Part shown: positions 1 to 8,957 of the stretch, in pieces | Numbering within the stretch: position 1 is the first letter of the stretch | Layout of the letters: every line of letters starts with the position of its first letter | Assembly: GCA_003427395.1 (NCBI GenBank) | Contig: BFEA01000282.1 | Span: forward strand, 711,495 to 733,042 | Direction of reading: 5' to 3' | Source of the DNA: Chara braunii | Taxonomy: Eukaryota > Streptophyta > Charophyceae > Charales > Characeae | DNA length: 21,548 nucleotides | The notes under the pieces: generated by a model | What the model was told of the DNA's origin: nothing | The model's database searches: none | The model's input: only the letters and a program-made list of their open reading frames with translations | Made by a program: the position numbers and the translations under genes

Positions 1-84
1 AACGTGTGTCGAAAGCAAGAAAGGCTAACACCTAATCAGATTTAGGGTTGCCGCCAAGAATTTTCAGAATAAGTAAAAATAAAT

Positions 85-103
85 AAAAAAAAAAAAAAAA
101 AAA
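85..103. repeat. Poly-A tract
   Basis: A nearly pure run of A, followed by AACG and more A. No polyadenylation signal or repeat body was recognised beside it, so it could be a slippage tract or the tail of an old retroposed copy. The rest of 1-430 shows no convincing coding frame. Confidence 0.8.
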
Positions 104-184
104 CGAAAAAAATAGTGTGACACTGTATATTTTCATCTTATCGATGGAAGTAGCAGGTAGAAAGAGGTTAGTTTCATGAATAAG

Positions 185-346
185 ATGAGTAAGATCAGAA
201 TGAATCTTTCGGCAGAATATGGAAATACGCACTGCTTTCCAGCCATGCGCGCCAAAAAATCAACAATTCCCCAGTTCCATATATGGTATGAGCAAAATCG
301 GAATGAATCTTCCGCCATAGTATGAAAATATTAAAGCACTGCATAT
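185..346 (-). repeat. Pair of direct copies of a dispersed module (left-end locus)
   Basis: Two direct, diverged copies begin at 185 and 288. Both read ATGAG-(T/C)AA-(A/G)ATC-(A/G)GAATGAATCTT(T/C)CG and both continue towards a CACTGC element. On the minus strand the core is CGAAAGATTCATTC. The same core, again in pairs, occurs at 3715/4015 and 16889/17056, so this is an interspersed repeat and not a local coincidence. A TGGCGCGC-like block lies about 50 bases before one core, as at the other loci. The family is not recognised; a SINE or LTR end fragment is possible. Confidence 0.5.
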
Positions 347-430
347 TTCACTGGAGGTTGGAGTACACCTTAGTCTCACCGTGACTCTTCCGAAGGCAGC
401 GTCATACGTCACTTTGCATCGCCATACACT

Positions 431-684
431 TCATCCTGTACGATTCGGAGTCAAGTTGTTAGCCTTGGTGCCACAGGTGCATTTTTTGCGTACGACGTGA
501 ATTTTTATGCAAATACATTCATTCATATTTTGAGAAGTACTAGAAGAAAAAAAAAATTGTATAGAAGAAATATATATATATATTTCAAAGGTGGTTACAC
601 TACCTAGCATGACATGCACAAACTCGCTGGGCAGGTGCTTCAAGTTGCAGAGCGCAACCACATAACTTACACTTGTGACAATTT
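431..684. other. Stretch without a recognisable gene
   Basis: It holds a short TA microsatellite near 570-581 and A-rich runs near 547-556. Frames through it are short and have no recognisable protein features. Confidence 0.5.
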
Positions 685-757
685 GGTTGGGAAGTGGGAG
701 CCATATACGAATACGTTGTAGGCGTATTCTGGCGTAAGTGGCACCCACTTCCCAACC
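685..757. repeat. 73-bp nested palindrome, MITE-like hairpin
   Basis: The outer arms GGTTGGGAAGTGGG (685-698) and CCCACTTCCCAACC (744-757) are perfect reverse complements. Inside them GAATACG and CGTATTC pair again around a short loop, and AGCCA faces TGGC, so nearly the whole unit folds back on itself. No clear target-site duplication is visible. It could be a very short foldback element or MITE remnant, or a transcribed hairpin. Confidence 0.6.
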
Positions 758-893
758 GTGTTGATTTGTTTCCCGTTCTGATGCTACCGGCTGACCCTTG
801 GCTGGTATCATCTAGTGATGTTGTAGCAGGTATCGCACTCGCTGGTGGGTGCAGCTCCCGCATGTTCCCTCGCTGGAGGCTTCATAGAAAGAA

Positions 894-985
894 GGGGGGG
901 GGGGGCGCAAATAACACCACAGAAACACGCAATTCTACAGGACCGGGCCGCAGTACACGACCGCCACACACACACACGCACACAC
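894..985. repeat. Homopolymer G tract and CA microsatellite
   Basis: A 12-base G run (894-905) is followed about 60 bases later by a CA-rich microsatellite (about 964-985) with one interruption. Apparent open frames across this segment are low-complexity artefacts. Confidence 0.85.
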
Positions 986-1497
986 TCTCTCACCTAACAT
1001 GTACGGAAATGTGGGTCAAGAACCATATTGGATACGTGTTCGTTCATGTTGGAGGCCTGTACGAAACCATGTTGGAGTCGTTGAGAAAAAGTTGGAGACA
1101 TGTTGGAAACCATGTTTGACTCGTTGGGAATAAGTTGATAATGTTGATGAGTAGTTGAACACATCTGAAGACCCAGTTTCAACAGTTCGTCACAACCCTT
1201 CTGGCGTAAACAAGTTAGACATCAAAAATAAATTTTGTTGAATTTCGGCGACAATTTTTCTGTTGAAGTCATGTGAAACTACTGACTCGAGTCTACCACT
1301 TTCTTACCATAGAAGCGATCAGTGAGGTGATGGTAACTATTAGGAGAAAAATCGAGCTTTATCTAGGGCAAACGGTCTCCTTCTTTGACTCTACTTTTCA
1401 CTCTCTTGCATTTGCGAGGAGTATCACCGACTTTCCCACAACAACCATATACAATCTTTGACCACTGTTCTCGCCGCCTGCTATTCTTTCGTCCTAT
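986..1497. other. Stretch without a recognisable gene; weak internal GTTGGA repeats
   Basis: From about 1045 to 1135 the motif CATGTTGGA and variants (ATGTTGGAGTCGTTGAGAA, ATGTTGGAAACCATGTT) recur at short, irregular intervals, giving a degenerate local repeat. Beyond 1150 nothing but short random frames is seen. Confidence 0.4.
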
Positions 1498-1911
1498 CTA
1501 ACTTGCAGTTGATGATGCCTCCTTGTCATCATCCTCCTTTCGGGTATCGGATGCAGCGGGAGGTAGGTCTATAGAAGTTTCTTTGTGGCTCCCCTGCTTT
1601 TCTTTCCTCTTCCTGCTTGAGATGTCAATCGTCCTTTCACAGTTATGAGTCGCGACATTCCTTGCTCTGGTCTGCACCTCCTTTCTCTCAAAACATGGCT
1701 CCTCAGTCTTTCCTTCACCCTATTTATGATTCCGCTCGGTCACCTTAGTGTCCCTCTGAAGTCCATTTTTCATACCTTCCGAGGTGCCAACTGCAAAACC
1801 ATTCGTCATTCTTTCTTGCTTCATGCAGAATATGACAAAGGTGCTGATCGAAATCCCCTTGTACAAAATTCTTTCGTAATCTGTCCAATATGAGTCTTCC
1901 TTCTGTCCCAT
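1498..1911 (-). pseudogene. Decayed protein-coding frame with charged, Ser-rich C-terminus
   Basis: A single minus-strand frame runs from an ATG at 1911-1909 to a TAG at 1500-1498, about 138 codons, interrupted once by TAG at 1722-1720. The lower half looks protein-like: a basic cluster SSRKRKEK that resembles a nuclear-localisation signal, then SIDLPPAASDT, an acidic RKEDDDKE, and a Ser/Thr/Ala end. The composition suits a real hydrophilic C-terminus. I do not recognise the family; a retrotransposon gag tail, a transposase end or a host gene fragment are all possible. TAG is one transition from CAG or TGG, so decay by C-to-T change is plausible. It lies just upstream of, and opposite to, the LTR fragment that starts near 1930. 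Confidence 0.35.
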
Positions 1912-1929
1912 GAATTAGACCTCGCTGCT

Positions 1930-2260
1930 CGGTGTCGGTGCGAATACCCTTACAAGGGTATCCGCCCCGGTTTTTGCAAGCGACAGAAAATAAGTTTGGT
2001 ATAAAGTTTAAGTATACCGCGCTAGGCGCGACTGCGTATGTGATTCACGTTGAGTGGATGGTTGACTAGAGTAGAGAGTGTATTGGCGCGCTGATTTGAG
2101 GCGCGCGTGATCTTTTTAATTTTTGATGATTGCGAAGGTCGGCGTTGGTCACCGACCAAATTTTTTTTTTTCTGATTAAGTTAGGAGTAGACGGATCCTG
2201 TCTCCTGATTGGTATGTTTATTTGTGACCTATGCATATGTGCGAAAAACGACATCGACAA
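1930..2260 (+). mobile_element. Degenerate LTR fragment of the central retrotransposon family
   Basis: The start resembles the right-hand LTR at 18184 (minus strand): both have GGTGTC, then a few bases later ACAAGGGTAT, then C(C/A)GGTTTTT and a GTTTAAG or ATTTAAG block. The end is ATCGACAACAAGG, which matches CTCGACAACAAGG at the second LTR-end copy (12360-12348, minus). The middle aligns poorly by eye and is shorter than the other copies. A short perfect hairpin (ATACCCTT with AAGGGTAT) occupies 1946-1963. No primer-binding site follows. Confidence 0.4.
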
Positions 2261-2628
2261 CAAGGAGGCCTTGAAGTGTTTTCGGTAGACTGGCGCATCG
2301 TGCAATGTCCGTTTATTTAGGCGACCGCCAGAGCTAGACCCAAACTCGGGCCTAACACTATTAGTTACGGCATCGGACTTTCATCCGAGAGGTTCAGGGA
2401 TCGAGATCGAGCGACGATGACGTGAGGGTATCAGATTGGCGCGGACGGAGCGCGGGGTTGAAGGCCCGGCGGGGCTGTTCCCCTTGGTTTTGTCGTTAGA
2501 AGCGTCGGGACGGTGCTAGTGGTCCTTTTTTCTCGTTTACCATACTTCCGCCGATAAAAAGTTAGATATTTTACTATTTTATTAATTGACGTCGTTATTA
2601 TTTAATTCCATGTTTTTACTTTTTGTAG
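2261..2628. other. Stretch without a gene; becomes GC-rich, ends in an acceptor-like site
   Basis: CG-rich sequence (about 2390-2520) gives way to an A/T-rich stretch ending in a pyrimidine run and TTTTTGTAG at 2620-2628, which resembles a plant 3' splice site. No matching coding exon was identified upstream. Confidence 0.3.
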
Positions 2629-3218
2629 GCCGGGCTTGGCACCGGCCACGGGTAGCCGTCACGGCAGTCGAGGACCTTGAGCGCACGTCTCTTTTAGTTG
2701 ACTTGCGGACTCAGGCGTGCTCGAAGTGCCGGTGGAATTTCTTCGACCTTGTCCGTCCTGAAACACGTACCGAGGAGTCCGACGTGCGTACGGGACGGGG
2801 GGTGAGTAGCCCACGAGTCGGAAGGGACCTGAGTGGCGGGGACTTTTTGCGGGTGCACCGTCCACCAACCACGACCTGCTGTGAGAGGTTTGAGTGTGGG
2901 CATGCAATCGGGGCCCGTAAGTTGGTGGGCCATGCCCAGGCGCAGTGGCTTGAAAGCGGCCCGAGACACAGTTCGGAGGCTGCAGCGGCGCACTATGTGG
3001 AGATGCCGTTGGACTTGGGCAGGCAGGAGGAAGGCCAGTGGAACCGACTAGTAGCCGGTCCCTCCGAAGTTCCCCTCGGAATAAATCGGACTGGTGAGCA
3101 CCGTTGCCTCACAGATGCAACAGCGGGCGAAGGGCGCCAGAACCGTAAGGTGAAGCAACGGGCGTTGTGGGGCTGTTGCGGCCGGCTGGGCTGCGCTAGC
3201 AGCAATAACGGGCACTAA
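2629..3218 (+). CDS. GC-rich open frame of unknown function, possible exon
   Basis: A frame without stops covers this GC-rich segment and closes at a TAA (3216-3218). The acceptor-like TTTTTGTAG immediately before it would place it as an internal or terminal exon; no good ATG begins it, since the frame's upstream edge opens on TTG. The roughly 196 residues contain several Cys and many Arg and Gly, but I see no domain. Long frames arise by chance in GC-rich DNA, and other frames here are also open for 70-100 codons, so coding is doubtful. If real, it is an uncharacterised Arg-rich protein. Transcript evidence would decide. Confidence 0.2.
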
Positions 3219-3640
3219 GTCGTGGTAAGCTAGGCAACGGGGGAAGGACCTGGACGCGGGTGGCGCCAGGTGCATTCGAAAAATGAGATGACGGGTATGG
3301 CGAACGAAGAAAAGGGGAAGAAGGAAATCGACATACTTCGCCCGATTCTCAATGAATTTGGGCAAGGGAAAACACTAGTCCGGGGTTTTTGAGGCAGGCG
3401 ACCTCGAATCCGGCGTTAGATTAGTATGAAGCTTAGTGTAGGAGAAGTTAGTAGAGAAAGAAATGCGCGAGGAGCTATCGTGAGTGAGGGATATGGCGGA
3501 GTAGGGAGTAGTTAGTTCGTCCGATGCTTAGAGAAATCGGGCAAACTAATGCTCGACTCAGGGATTTTTGGACCCTGCGAATCGATTCATGAAAACAAAA
3601 TTTGGGTAAACCACTTATTCTGGGCGGTGTGATGAGCGGG
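3219..3640. other. Stretch without a recognisable gene
   Basis: Plus-strand purine content rises through this interval. No tandem repeat, palindrome or convincing frame was seen. Confidence 0.4.
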
Positions 3641-4035
3641 AGCTGCGCGCGAATGAGCTGGTTAAAAGAGGGAAAGAGGGTGGTGCGATAGGGGGTGTAT
3701 CTGTCCGTCTTTTAGCGAAAGATTCATTCCGAATTCGCTCATCTACCGACCGAAATGACGAAAGACAGCCGCAAAGTCTGGAGGCTCACCTGCGGGTGGT
3801 GCATTGCCCATCCCAGCGGTGAAGTAACGGAGAAATGGAGGCGTGGGGTAGGTCGGGGAGCAGGCAGGACATCGAAGTGCATGGGCATACGAGAAAGAAG
3901 GAAAAAAAGGGTAGTGGGTGCTTACCTTGTCAAGTAGGCGAACCGAAAGCCACGCTATGGTGGCGCGCTTCGAGGTGGATTGAGGAGATTGGCGGTGTAC
4001 CTGCCCTTGCTTTAGCGAAAGATTCTTTCCGACCT
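3641..4035 (+). repeat. Two direct copies of the dispersed module (about 300 bp apart)
   Basis: Cores GCGAAAGATTCATTCCG (3715-3731) and GCGAAAGATTCTTTCCG (4015-4031) are each preceded by a similar block: GCGCGC about 55-75 bases before, then GGTGTA-CCTGCCC-like sequence and TTTAGC. The first core continues into AATTCGCTCATC, matching the extended motif at 185, 288 and 16889. The two copies make a diverged tandem duplication with a unit near 300 bp. No coding evidence accompanies them. Confidence 0.5.
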
Positions 4036-4764
4036 GATATGGTCTGGAAACAAGGGGGCGTTAACGGAATAGAAAGCAAGTGGGATCTTACCTGGCCGGA
4101 GTCGACTGCGGCAGCAAGGCAAGAGGGCGCACACCTTCAGTGAGACAGGCAGCGAGTAAGAGCTAACAGTGCATACAGAGGGAGATGAGTCACTTACCTG
4201 GGCCGAGAGGGGAACGGGGTCGGGAGGTTGCCTTCCACCTGAGATAGGGGGTGCTCGGCTTGGAGTGTCTATGTTGCCTATAGGTGATGATGGATGTCTA
4301 TCAGGGTGGCTCTTTGGCTCAGTAAGTGGCAGGGATCAACAGACAGGCGGGGCTCAGTCGTGATGTGAGTTGGTTGAGTGTTGCTCTGTTTCCGTTGGGC
4401 ATGTGGGCATCTTTATCTGCGTCTCACAGCTGCCCTGCCGCTTGTATCCCACTCGCGTCGCATGTGGTTCCTTGTGGGTTGCTGAGTTCGCAGTGCAGTG
4501 TGACCGGGTTGTTGGTGTTGCCTCGAGCCCTGCGGCTTTGCTGCCATGCTACTCATCCACAGGCTGTGCCTTCCGTATTTGCCACTTGTATGCTCTGAAG
4601 GTTGGTGGCTTTGTTGCTGGTGCCTTGCGCTCCGCTCCACGATTGTCGATCTGCTGGTCCACTAGCCTTATAATTCCCTACAGTGTCGTGGCCCTGTTTG
4701 AGTTTGTCTTGCACTTCACCTCCGGGTTATCTGCGTTGCATCCCAGGTGAGTTGGCAGGCAAAG
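4036..4764 (+). other. Strand-skewed stretch, open frames of doubtful meaning
   Basis: Plus-strand sequence is strongly G/A-rich to about 4340, then switches to G/T-rich. Overlapping frames of 60-126 codons stay open in more than one frame at once, as expected from the skew, and show no recognisable domain. GTGAGT-type donor-like sites occur near 4345 and 4748 without an identifiable exon partner. Confidence 0.3.
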
Positions 4765-4819
4765 ACAATGCGAGAGAGAAAGAGAGAGGGAGAAAAAAAA
4801 GATTATAGAAGAAGAAGAG
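4765..4819 (+). repeat. Polypurine tract (GA-rich)
   Basis: An almost uninterrupted purine run of GAGAGA and AGAAG repeats with an A8 block. Such a tract can act as a retroelement plus-strand primer when it abuts an LTR, but no LTR start was recognised after it. It may equally be a GA microsatellite. Confidence 0.6.
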
Positions 4820-5460
4820 GTGACTAACAGCATGAAGGAGGGGTGCTCACAAGAAGGGGGGGCAGTGTTTAGGGCGCTGCTACCTCACTGCTTGAACGGA
4901 ATGCAGACCGACAGTGATCGTTGCGCTCCGCTGCGACGGGTATCTGTTGGGCACTGCGCGTCTGTTGCCTGCGGTTGTTGTGCCTTTGTGGGTGGTTATA
5001 CTCAAATGACTTACGGTCGTCAATGTTGTGCCTTGGTATGCATGGCACGGATACTAGAGTTCATGCACGTTGTTAACACAGGCAGTTCACGCTGATGTAT
5101 GTATGGTTACCCGGACTTGTCACGTCCGTGTTTGTAAGGCACAGTGCGAGTGTGTTGTTCCAACGTGATACTTTAAAGCTGCGCGGCGGGAGTTTGGTCA
5201 GAGAAAGGGGCATCGTGGTTTAAAGGACGTAACTGGCTTATTGAAGGAGGGGATATTGCTGCGAACTAGGAGGTCGTCAGAGGGTTGACTTCAACAGCTT
5301 GACTTCAATTTAACCGGCGGTTGCAATTCTTGACCATCATTGCGGGGCCCTCAGGCGATTGAAGGTTTCAAGGCCCTCTCTTGGGAGTTGAGTTGTCCCC
5401 CTCCTGTATCTCGAGAGTCTGAAACCTCTATTTCTGCCTCTCTAAGTCTAAGTCTAATCT
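4820..5460. other. Stretch without a recognisable gene
   Basis: G/T-rich to about 5100, then mixed composition. The frame at 4820-5095 has no recognisable features. Nothing else is supported. Confidence 0.4.
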
Positions 5461-5469
5461 TGTTCTTAG

Positions 5470-5597
5470 AGGAAGGCAGCAGGCGGGATTGCAAGCCGTA
5501 GGACCGCAGCAAGACTCTGTGGGGAGTCAGCCCACCAATTGTGGGAGCTCTGCCGGAACTCAGGAGGAGTTCTGGAGGCAGGGAACTGAGAGGTAAC
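5470..5597 (+). other. Exon-like open block flanked by splice-site-like sequences
   Basis: A pyrimidine-rich lead ends in TTGTTCTTAG, then an open Gln/Gly/Ser-rich block of about 42 codons follows, and GAGAG-GTAACT at its end resembles a 5' splice site. Read through, the frame stops at that TAA. The residues (QQAGLQAV, GSQPTNCGSSAG, EEFWRQ) look like low-complexity protein, but no family is recognised. A small hairpin (GAACTC with GAGTTC) lies within. Chance is a real alternative. Confidence 0.2.
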
Positions 5598-5858
5598 TAT
5601 TGCTTTCCCTCTATAAACCCAGTTATAGCCCTTATCTATATTTCTTCTTATACTTTGGCTGAATATACTGCATGCCCCCTTACTTTGACTTTGGGTTTGA
5701 CTTAAGGACTCAAACCAAATCAAGTAAAAGAATGTATGTGCAATTATAGTTTCAGTTTTATTGATTGTCTGAAAGCAGATTGTGAACAAAGGGGATTGCA
5801 TCGGGGAGAAGGTTGGGAGGAAGACAGTTTTGTCTAATGTTTGACTGGGTCGTTAATG

Positions 5859-6750
5859 CTGGGAAGTCCCCATAAGTTTGGGGAAACCCAGTACTGTGTT
5901 TATTTTGGATTACTTGAAGCATCAGACCATTCTATAAGCTTGGGTGGTCTGATTGCTCTGGAGGCTGGGAAGTCCCCATAAGTTTAGGGAGACCCAGTGA
6001 TGTGGAATTACATGGAGAGTCAGACCATTCTATAAGTTTAGGTGGCCTGGTCGCTCTTACTTGTGAGGGCTGATTGTGCTTGTTTTTTTCAGAGACCAAG
6101 TGCATTCTGTAAGTTCAGGTGCCTTAGTTGCCTTGTTTATTTTGTTTTTTTTTGTTTGTTTGGCTCTGAACGAGGAGGTCTGAGTCATTCTATAACTTTA
6201 GGTGGCTCGACCTCTTTCTGCTTTTATTATGAGGGGATAAATTTGACAAAGGGCAGACCATTCTATAAGTTTAGGTGGTCTAGCCCACTTCCTCGCACAA
6301 GTTGAATCAGAGAAGAACGAATCAGGCAGAGAGTCAGACTGTTCTGTAAGTTCAGGTGGTCTGACTCAAAGCCTCGCATATGCTGGAACCCAAAGGTTAT
6401 AATTTGGCTATATTCTATTAATATTTTTATCTAAGAATAGGCTAGTCAGGCAGGGTCTCATAAGTTTGGGTGACCTAGCTATAGCTTATCACAAACTAAA
6501 TAGAGTATTAAGTAAGAGTATAACTGAGGGTAACCTGGGCCGGCTGAGCATTGTTTCTAAGATGAATGGCTCAGTCCTACGCCCCCGTTGAAGATTAAGT
6601 TCAGAGAGGTACATATAACTTGGTTATTTAAACAGTTCAGGGCGACTAAAATGACCTAGTCATATGCCAAAATAAGAGAGAAGTAGTTGTGCTATCTGTT
6701 TTGTGTATATTTGGCCTAAGTTAGGCATGTCCCATAAGTTTGGGTGACCT
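5859..6750 (+). repeat. Array of about ten short hairpins with a constant loop
   Basis: Hairpins at about 5859-5891, 5923-5951, 5965-5997, 6021-6049, 6098-6126, 6181-6209, 6251-6286, 6331-6366, 6441-6480 and 6723-6750 share a loop core close to TATAAGTTTAGGTG. Their stems differ but still pair: CTGGG/CCCAG, CAGACC/GGTCTG, GGGC plus AGACCA with TGGTCT plus GCCC, and GAGTCAGAC/GTCTGACTC. Spacing is irregular, about 40 to 250 bases. The array precedes the retroelement 3' arm. Plant Tat-lineage retrotransposons are known for variable tandem repeats in the 3' UTR, which is one way to read it. Confidence 0.65.
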
Positions 6751-7069
6751 GACTTTACGCCTTATGTAAGTTGGGTATAAAGGGATAAATCATTGAAAGA
6801 CTACGAACTATTGTTTGATAAGGTTGACTTGGGATGGTGATAGTACTTACCTTTGTGGTTTGACCTGCATGTGACTGGGTGAGGCCACTACTTAGTCTGA
6901 GTTTTAGTTTGATAGGTAGTTGCTTTAGTTGCTCACCATGTGTTAGAGCCATAGGAGTTAATTTCAATTTCTGCATTTTCTGAGCTAAGTTTTCTTTTTA
7001 CTTAGATCAATCTCTGCATTTTCTGGGATCTGTTACTATACTTGGTCTTGTATAAATCTTGATAAGCCA

Positions 7070-7580
7070 CTTTCTCTACAGGAAGCGCTGCTGAAATTTC
7101 TAAGAAACCGAGGAGTTAGTCAAATTTTATTTTTTTAAGGGTCCAACTCTTTTTGACTGTTTGGGTTAGTAAAAATATGGAAAGCCTCCTTTTCTAATGG
7201 AGGTGCCGCTCAAATTTTTGTTGATTCAGGGAGTTAGACAAAATTAAACCTTGAAAAGTCAAAGTCATTTCAGATTCTAAACTTAGATTTGTATAAATCT
7301 TGAAATAACACTTCTCTGCGGGAAATGCTGCCGAAATTTCTACAAATCTAGGGAGTTAGTTAAATTTTGTCTTAGTTGAACTCATATTTTATGTTTGAGT
7401 TTATATCCGACTTAGTATCAATCTGGAAAGTCTCCCTTTCTAGAGGAGGTGCTGCTCAAATGTTTACTAAACCCAGGAGTCAGACAAATTTTGACTTCTA
7501 GAATTTGAAAGTTTGATTTTTGAGATAAGTATAAATTCTGCGGTGACGCATTTTCTACGGGAAGCGCTGCCGAAATTTTT
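7070..7580 (+). repeat. 120-bp tandem repeat organised as a 240-bp A/B dimer
   Basis: Five subunits alternate. Type A has G(A/G)AA-(G/A)(C/T)GCTGC-GAAATTT (near 7079, 7320, 7560); type B has GGAGGTGC(C/T)GCTCAAAT (near 7199, 7445). Each is followed by a GGAGTTAG-(A)CAAA-TT block or variant. A-to-A spacing is about 240 bases and A-to-B about 120, so this is a higher-order repeat. Three more subunits lie in the right arm. The A motif resembles a sequence common near the 3' end of plant Ty3/gypsy elements (recalled, not checked). Confidence 0.7.
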
Positions 7581-8211
7581 ATAGTTTAAGGGGAGATAAA
7601 ATATATTTTGACAAGTGGTGATTCTTGCGATTTTCTCTGTATAGAGGAGATTCTGTCAGGGTCTACCTTGCTTTGGGCACGAGCTTAGAGGCAGGCTCCG
7701 ACTTAGCTTGTAGAATGATCTTGGGTGAGAATGTGTTATGGAGTTGTATTCTCCATACACTTATGATTTTAGCCTGGGGATTGGCCTGTCTTGTGTTACG
7801 GGTCCTCTTGATCGCTTGATTCAAGATTTGAGCTAGATTTAGTTTGATCCTACAAAGGATCACCTTCTGTTATCACTGATAATAGGTCGGTTGCAGACTC
7901 GTCGGTTCACGATTCAACTTCAATCCACTCCTGCCACTCAACCTAAAGGCTTTGGCCTTGTAGTTTGAATTGTTTTGTTGAGTTTTCACCTATACTTTAT
8001 TTGAATGACCATTTAAAGAAAGTACTGAGTATTTTATTTTGAGAGTTGCACAAAGAGTGAGGCTTGTATGACTAAAAGCAAGGGGTGTGAGTGCAGAGAA
8101 TGGTTGACGTTGACCCCGTGTAATGTATGGACTTTTTGGTTTAATCTTTGATGTGATTACATGTATGTTTGGTGATTCGGACTTTGGATTTGACTACCTG
8201 CGCTCACATAC

Positions 8212-8232
8212 ATATATATATATATATATATG
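8212..8232. repeat. AT microsatellite
   Basis: About ten AT units inside the left 3' arm; not present at the same place in the right arm. Confidence 0.9.
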
Positions 8233-8397
8233 GCTGAGAGGAGTCTCATTGTGACTGTGAGAAGTGATTGTCTCATATTAATAACCATCTATATATATGC
8301 AAATATATATGTCTTGAGTGTTTCGTTTGGCCTACTGGGACCTCGCGTAAGGATTAACCAGAATATGTTTTTGAGGGAAATGGGATTTTTTTGCCTT

Positions 8398-8727
8398 TTA
8401 TCCTTTGCTTTTTAGAGTTTCCGTGGTTGCATGTCGTAGTCCATGGCAACCGTCAAAATCAAGCCCCTTGATTTCTCTCCAGGTCCTAGATGGTGGAGTT
8501 GGTCTCCAGGGCCATAAGAGACGATTGCCACCACAGGTATGAACCTGCGTACCATCCACTCTCTGTAGAGTGCAGAAGAGGGTGTGGTTCTCAACCGCAC
8601 TTGGCGGTTGTCCCTTGTCAAGAGATTCACCCTTAAGGCGAGTGTCAGCCGACACTTGAGTGTCTAATGCGACGCTCGAGACTAACGAGGACCACATGAG
8701 TATGGGTACTACATAGTACTCCATCAT
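8398..8727 (-). CDS. Conserved antisense frame in retroelement 3' arm, unknown function
   Basis: A complete 109-codon frame runs from ATG (8727) to TAA (8400-8398), antisense to the surrounding element. Residues 1-20 are hydrophobic and could be a signal or membrane segment. Residues 22-31 (DTQVSADTRL), 44-54 (AVENHTLFCTL), 59-67 (GTQVHTCGG) and 81-85 (RTWRE), followed by D-F-D-x-CH (90-95), recur in the copy at 18300-18653. Cys 52, 65 and 94, Trp 72, 74 and 83, and His 95 are shared. In the conserved blocks most nucleotide differences are synonymous third positions (ACT/ACC, CTA/CTG, GTG/GTC, ACG/ACA, CAG/CAA), which argues for past protein selection. Additional antisense ORFs are known between pol and 3' LTR in some plant Tat-lineage elements; this may be one. 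Family not recognised. Confidence 0.5.
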   Translation of the reverse strand: MMEYYVVPILMWSSLVSSVALDTQVSADTRLKGESLDKGQPPSAVENHTLFCTLQRVDGTQVHTCGGNRLLWPWRPTPPSRTWREIKGLDFDGCHGLRHATTETLKSKG

Positions 8728-8842
8728 TGCGATCGCTTGCGTACGCTTGCATTGCGAATCAATATGAATTAGCTTTGTGTCCTCGCAGTTTTATACTAAG
8801 TCTCACGCGAGACGCCTATCCGATTTCCGCATCGGAAAGTTA

Positions 8843-8914
8843 TGGGATAACCACTAAGGGACTAGCAGTGATGCCGCGTTGTTTGTTCAGTGTCGTTCTG
8901 TATACGTATATATA

Positions 8915-8957
<43 letters not shown>

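Larger units (their letters stand above)
6900..8842 (+). mobile_element. Left 3' untranslated arm of an LTR retrotransposon
   Basis: This segment is collinear, in reverse, with 18185-19800. Shared landmarks in order are TTTTCTGGGATC, GGAAGCGCTGC, a block with ATTCTCC(A/G)TACACTTA, GATCCTAC, GTTATC-TGATAA, TTCACGAT, the antisense frame, and finally GTTTTATACTAAG and CGATTTCC just before the LTR. Divergence is high, so the duplication is old. It lacks pol sequence, so it is read as the region between pol and the 3' LTR. Just ahead of the LTR is GGAAAGTTA, a poor polypurine tract. An alternative is that arm and LTR form one very long LTR. Confidence 0.5.

Noticed and set aside
4326-4750. Membrane-protein-like frames of 90 and 126 codons
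   Set aside because: Hydrophobicity follows from the G/T-rich strand; two frames are open over the same bases and neither shows family motifs.
5859-6750. CRISPR array
   Set aside because: Spacing is irregular, the conserved part is a hairpin loop and not a fixed repeat, and the DNA is eukaryotic in character.
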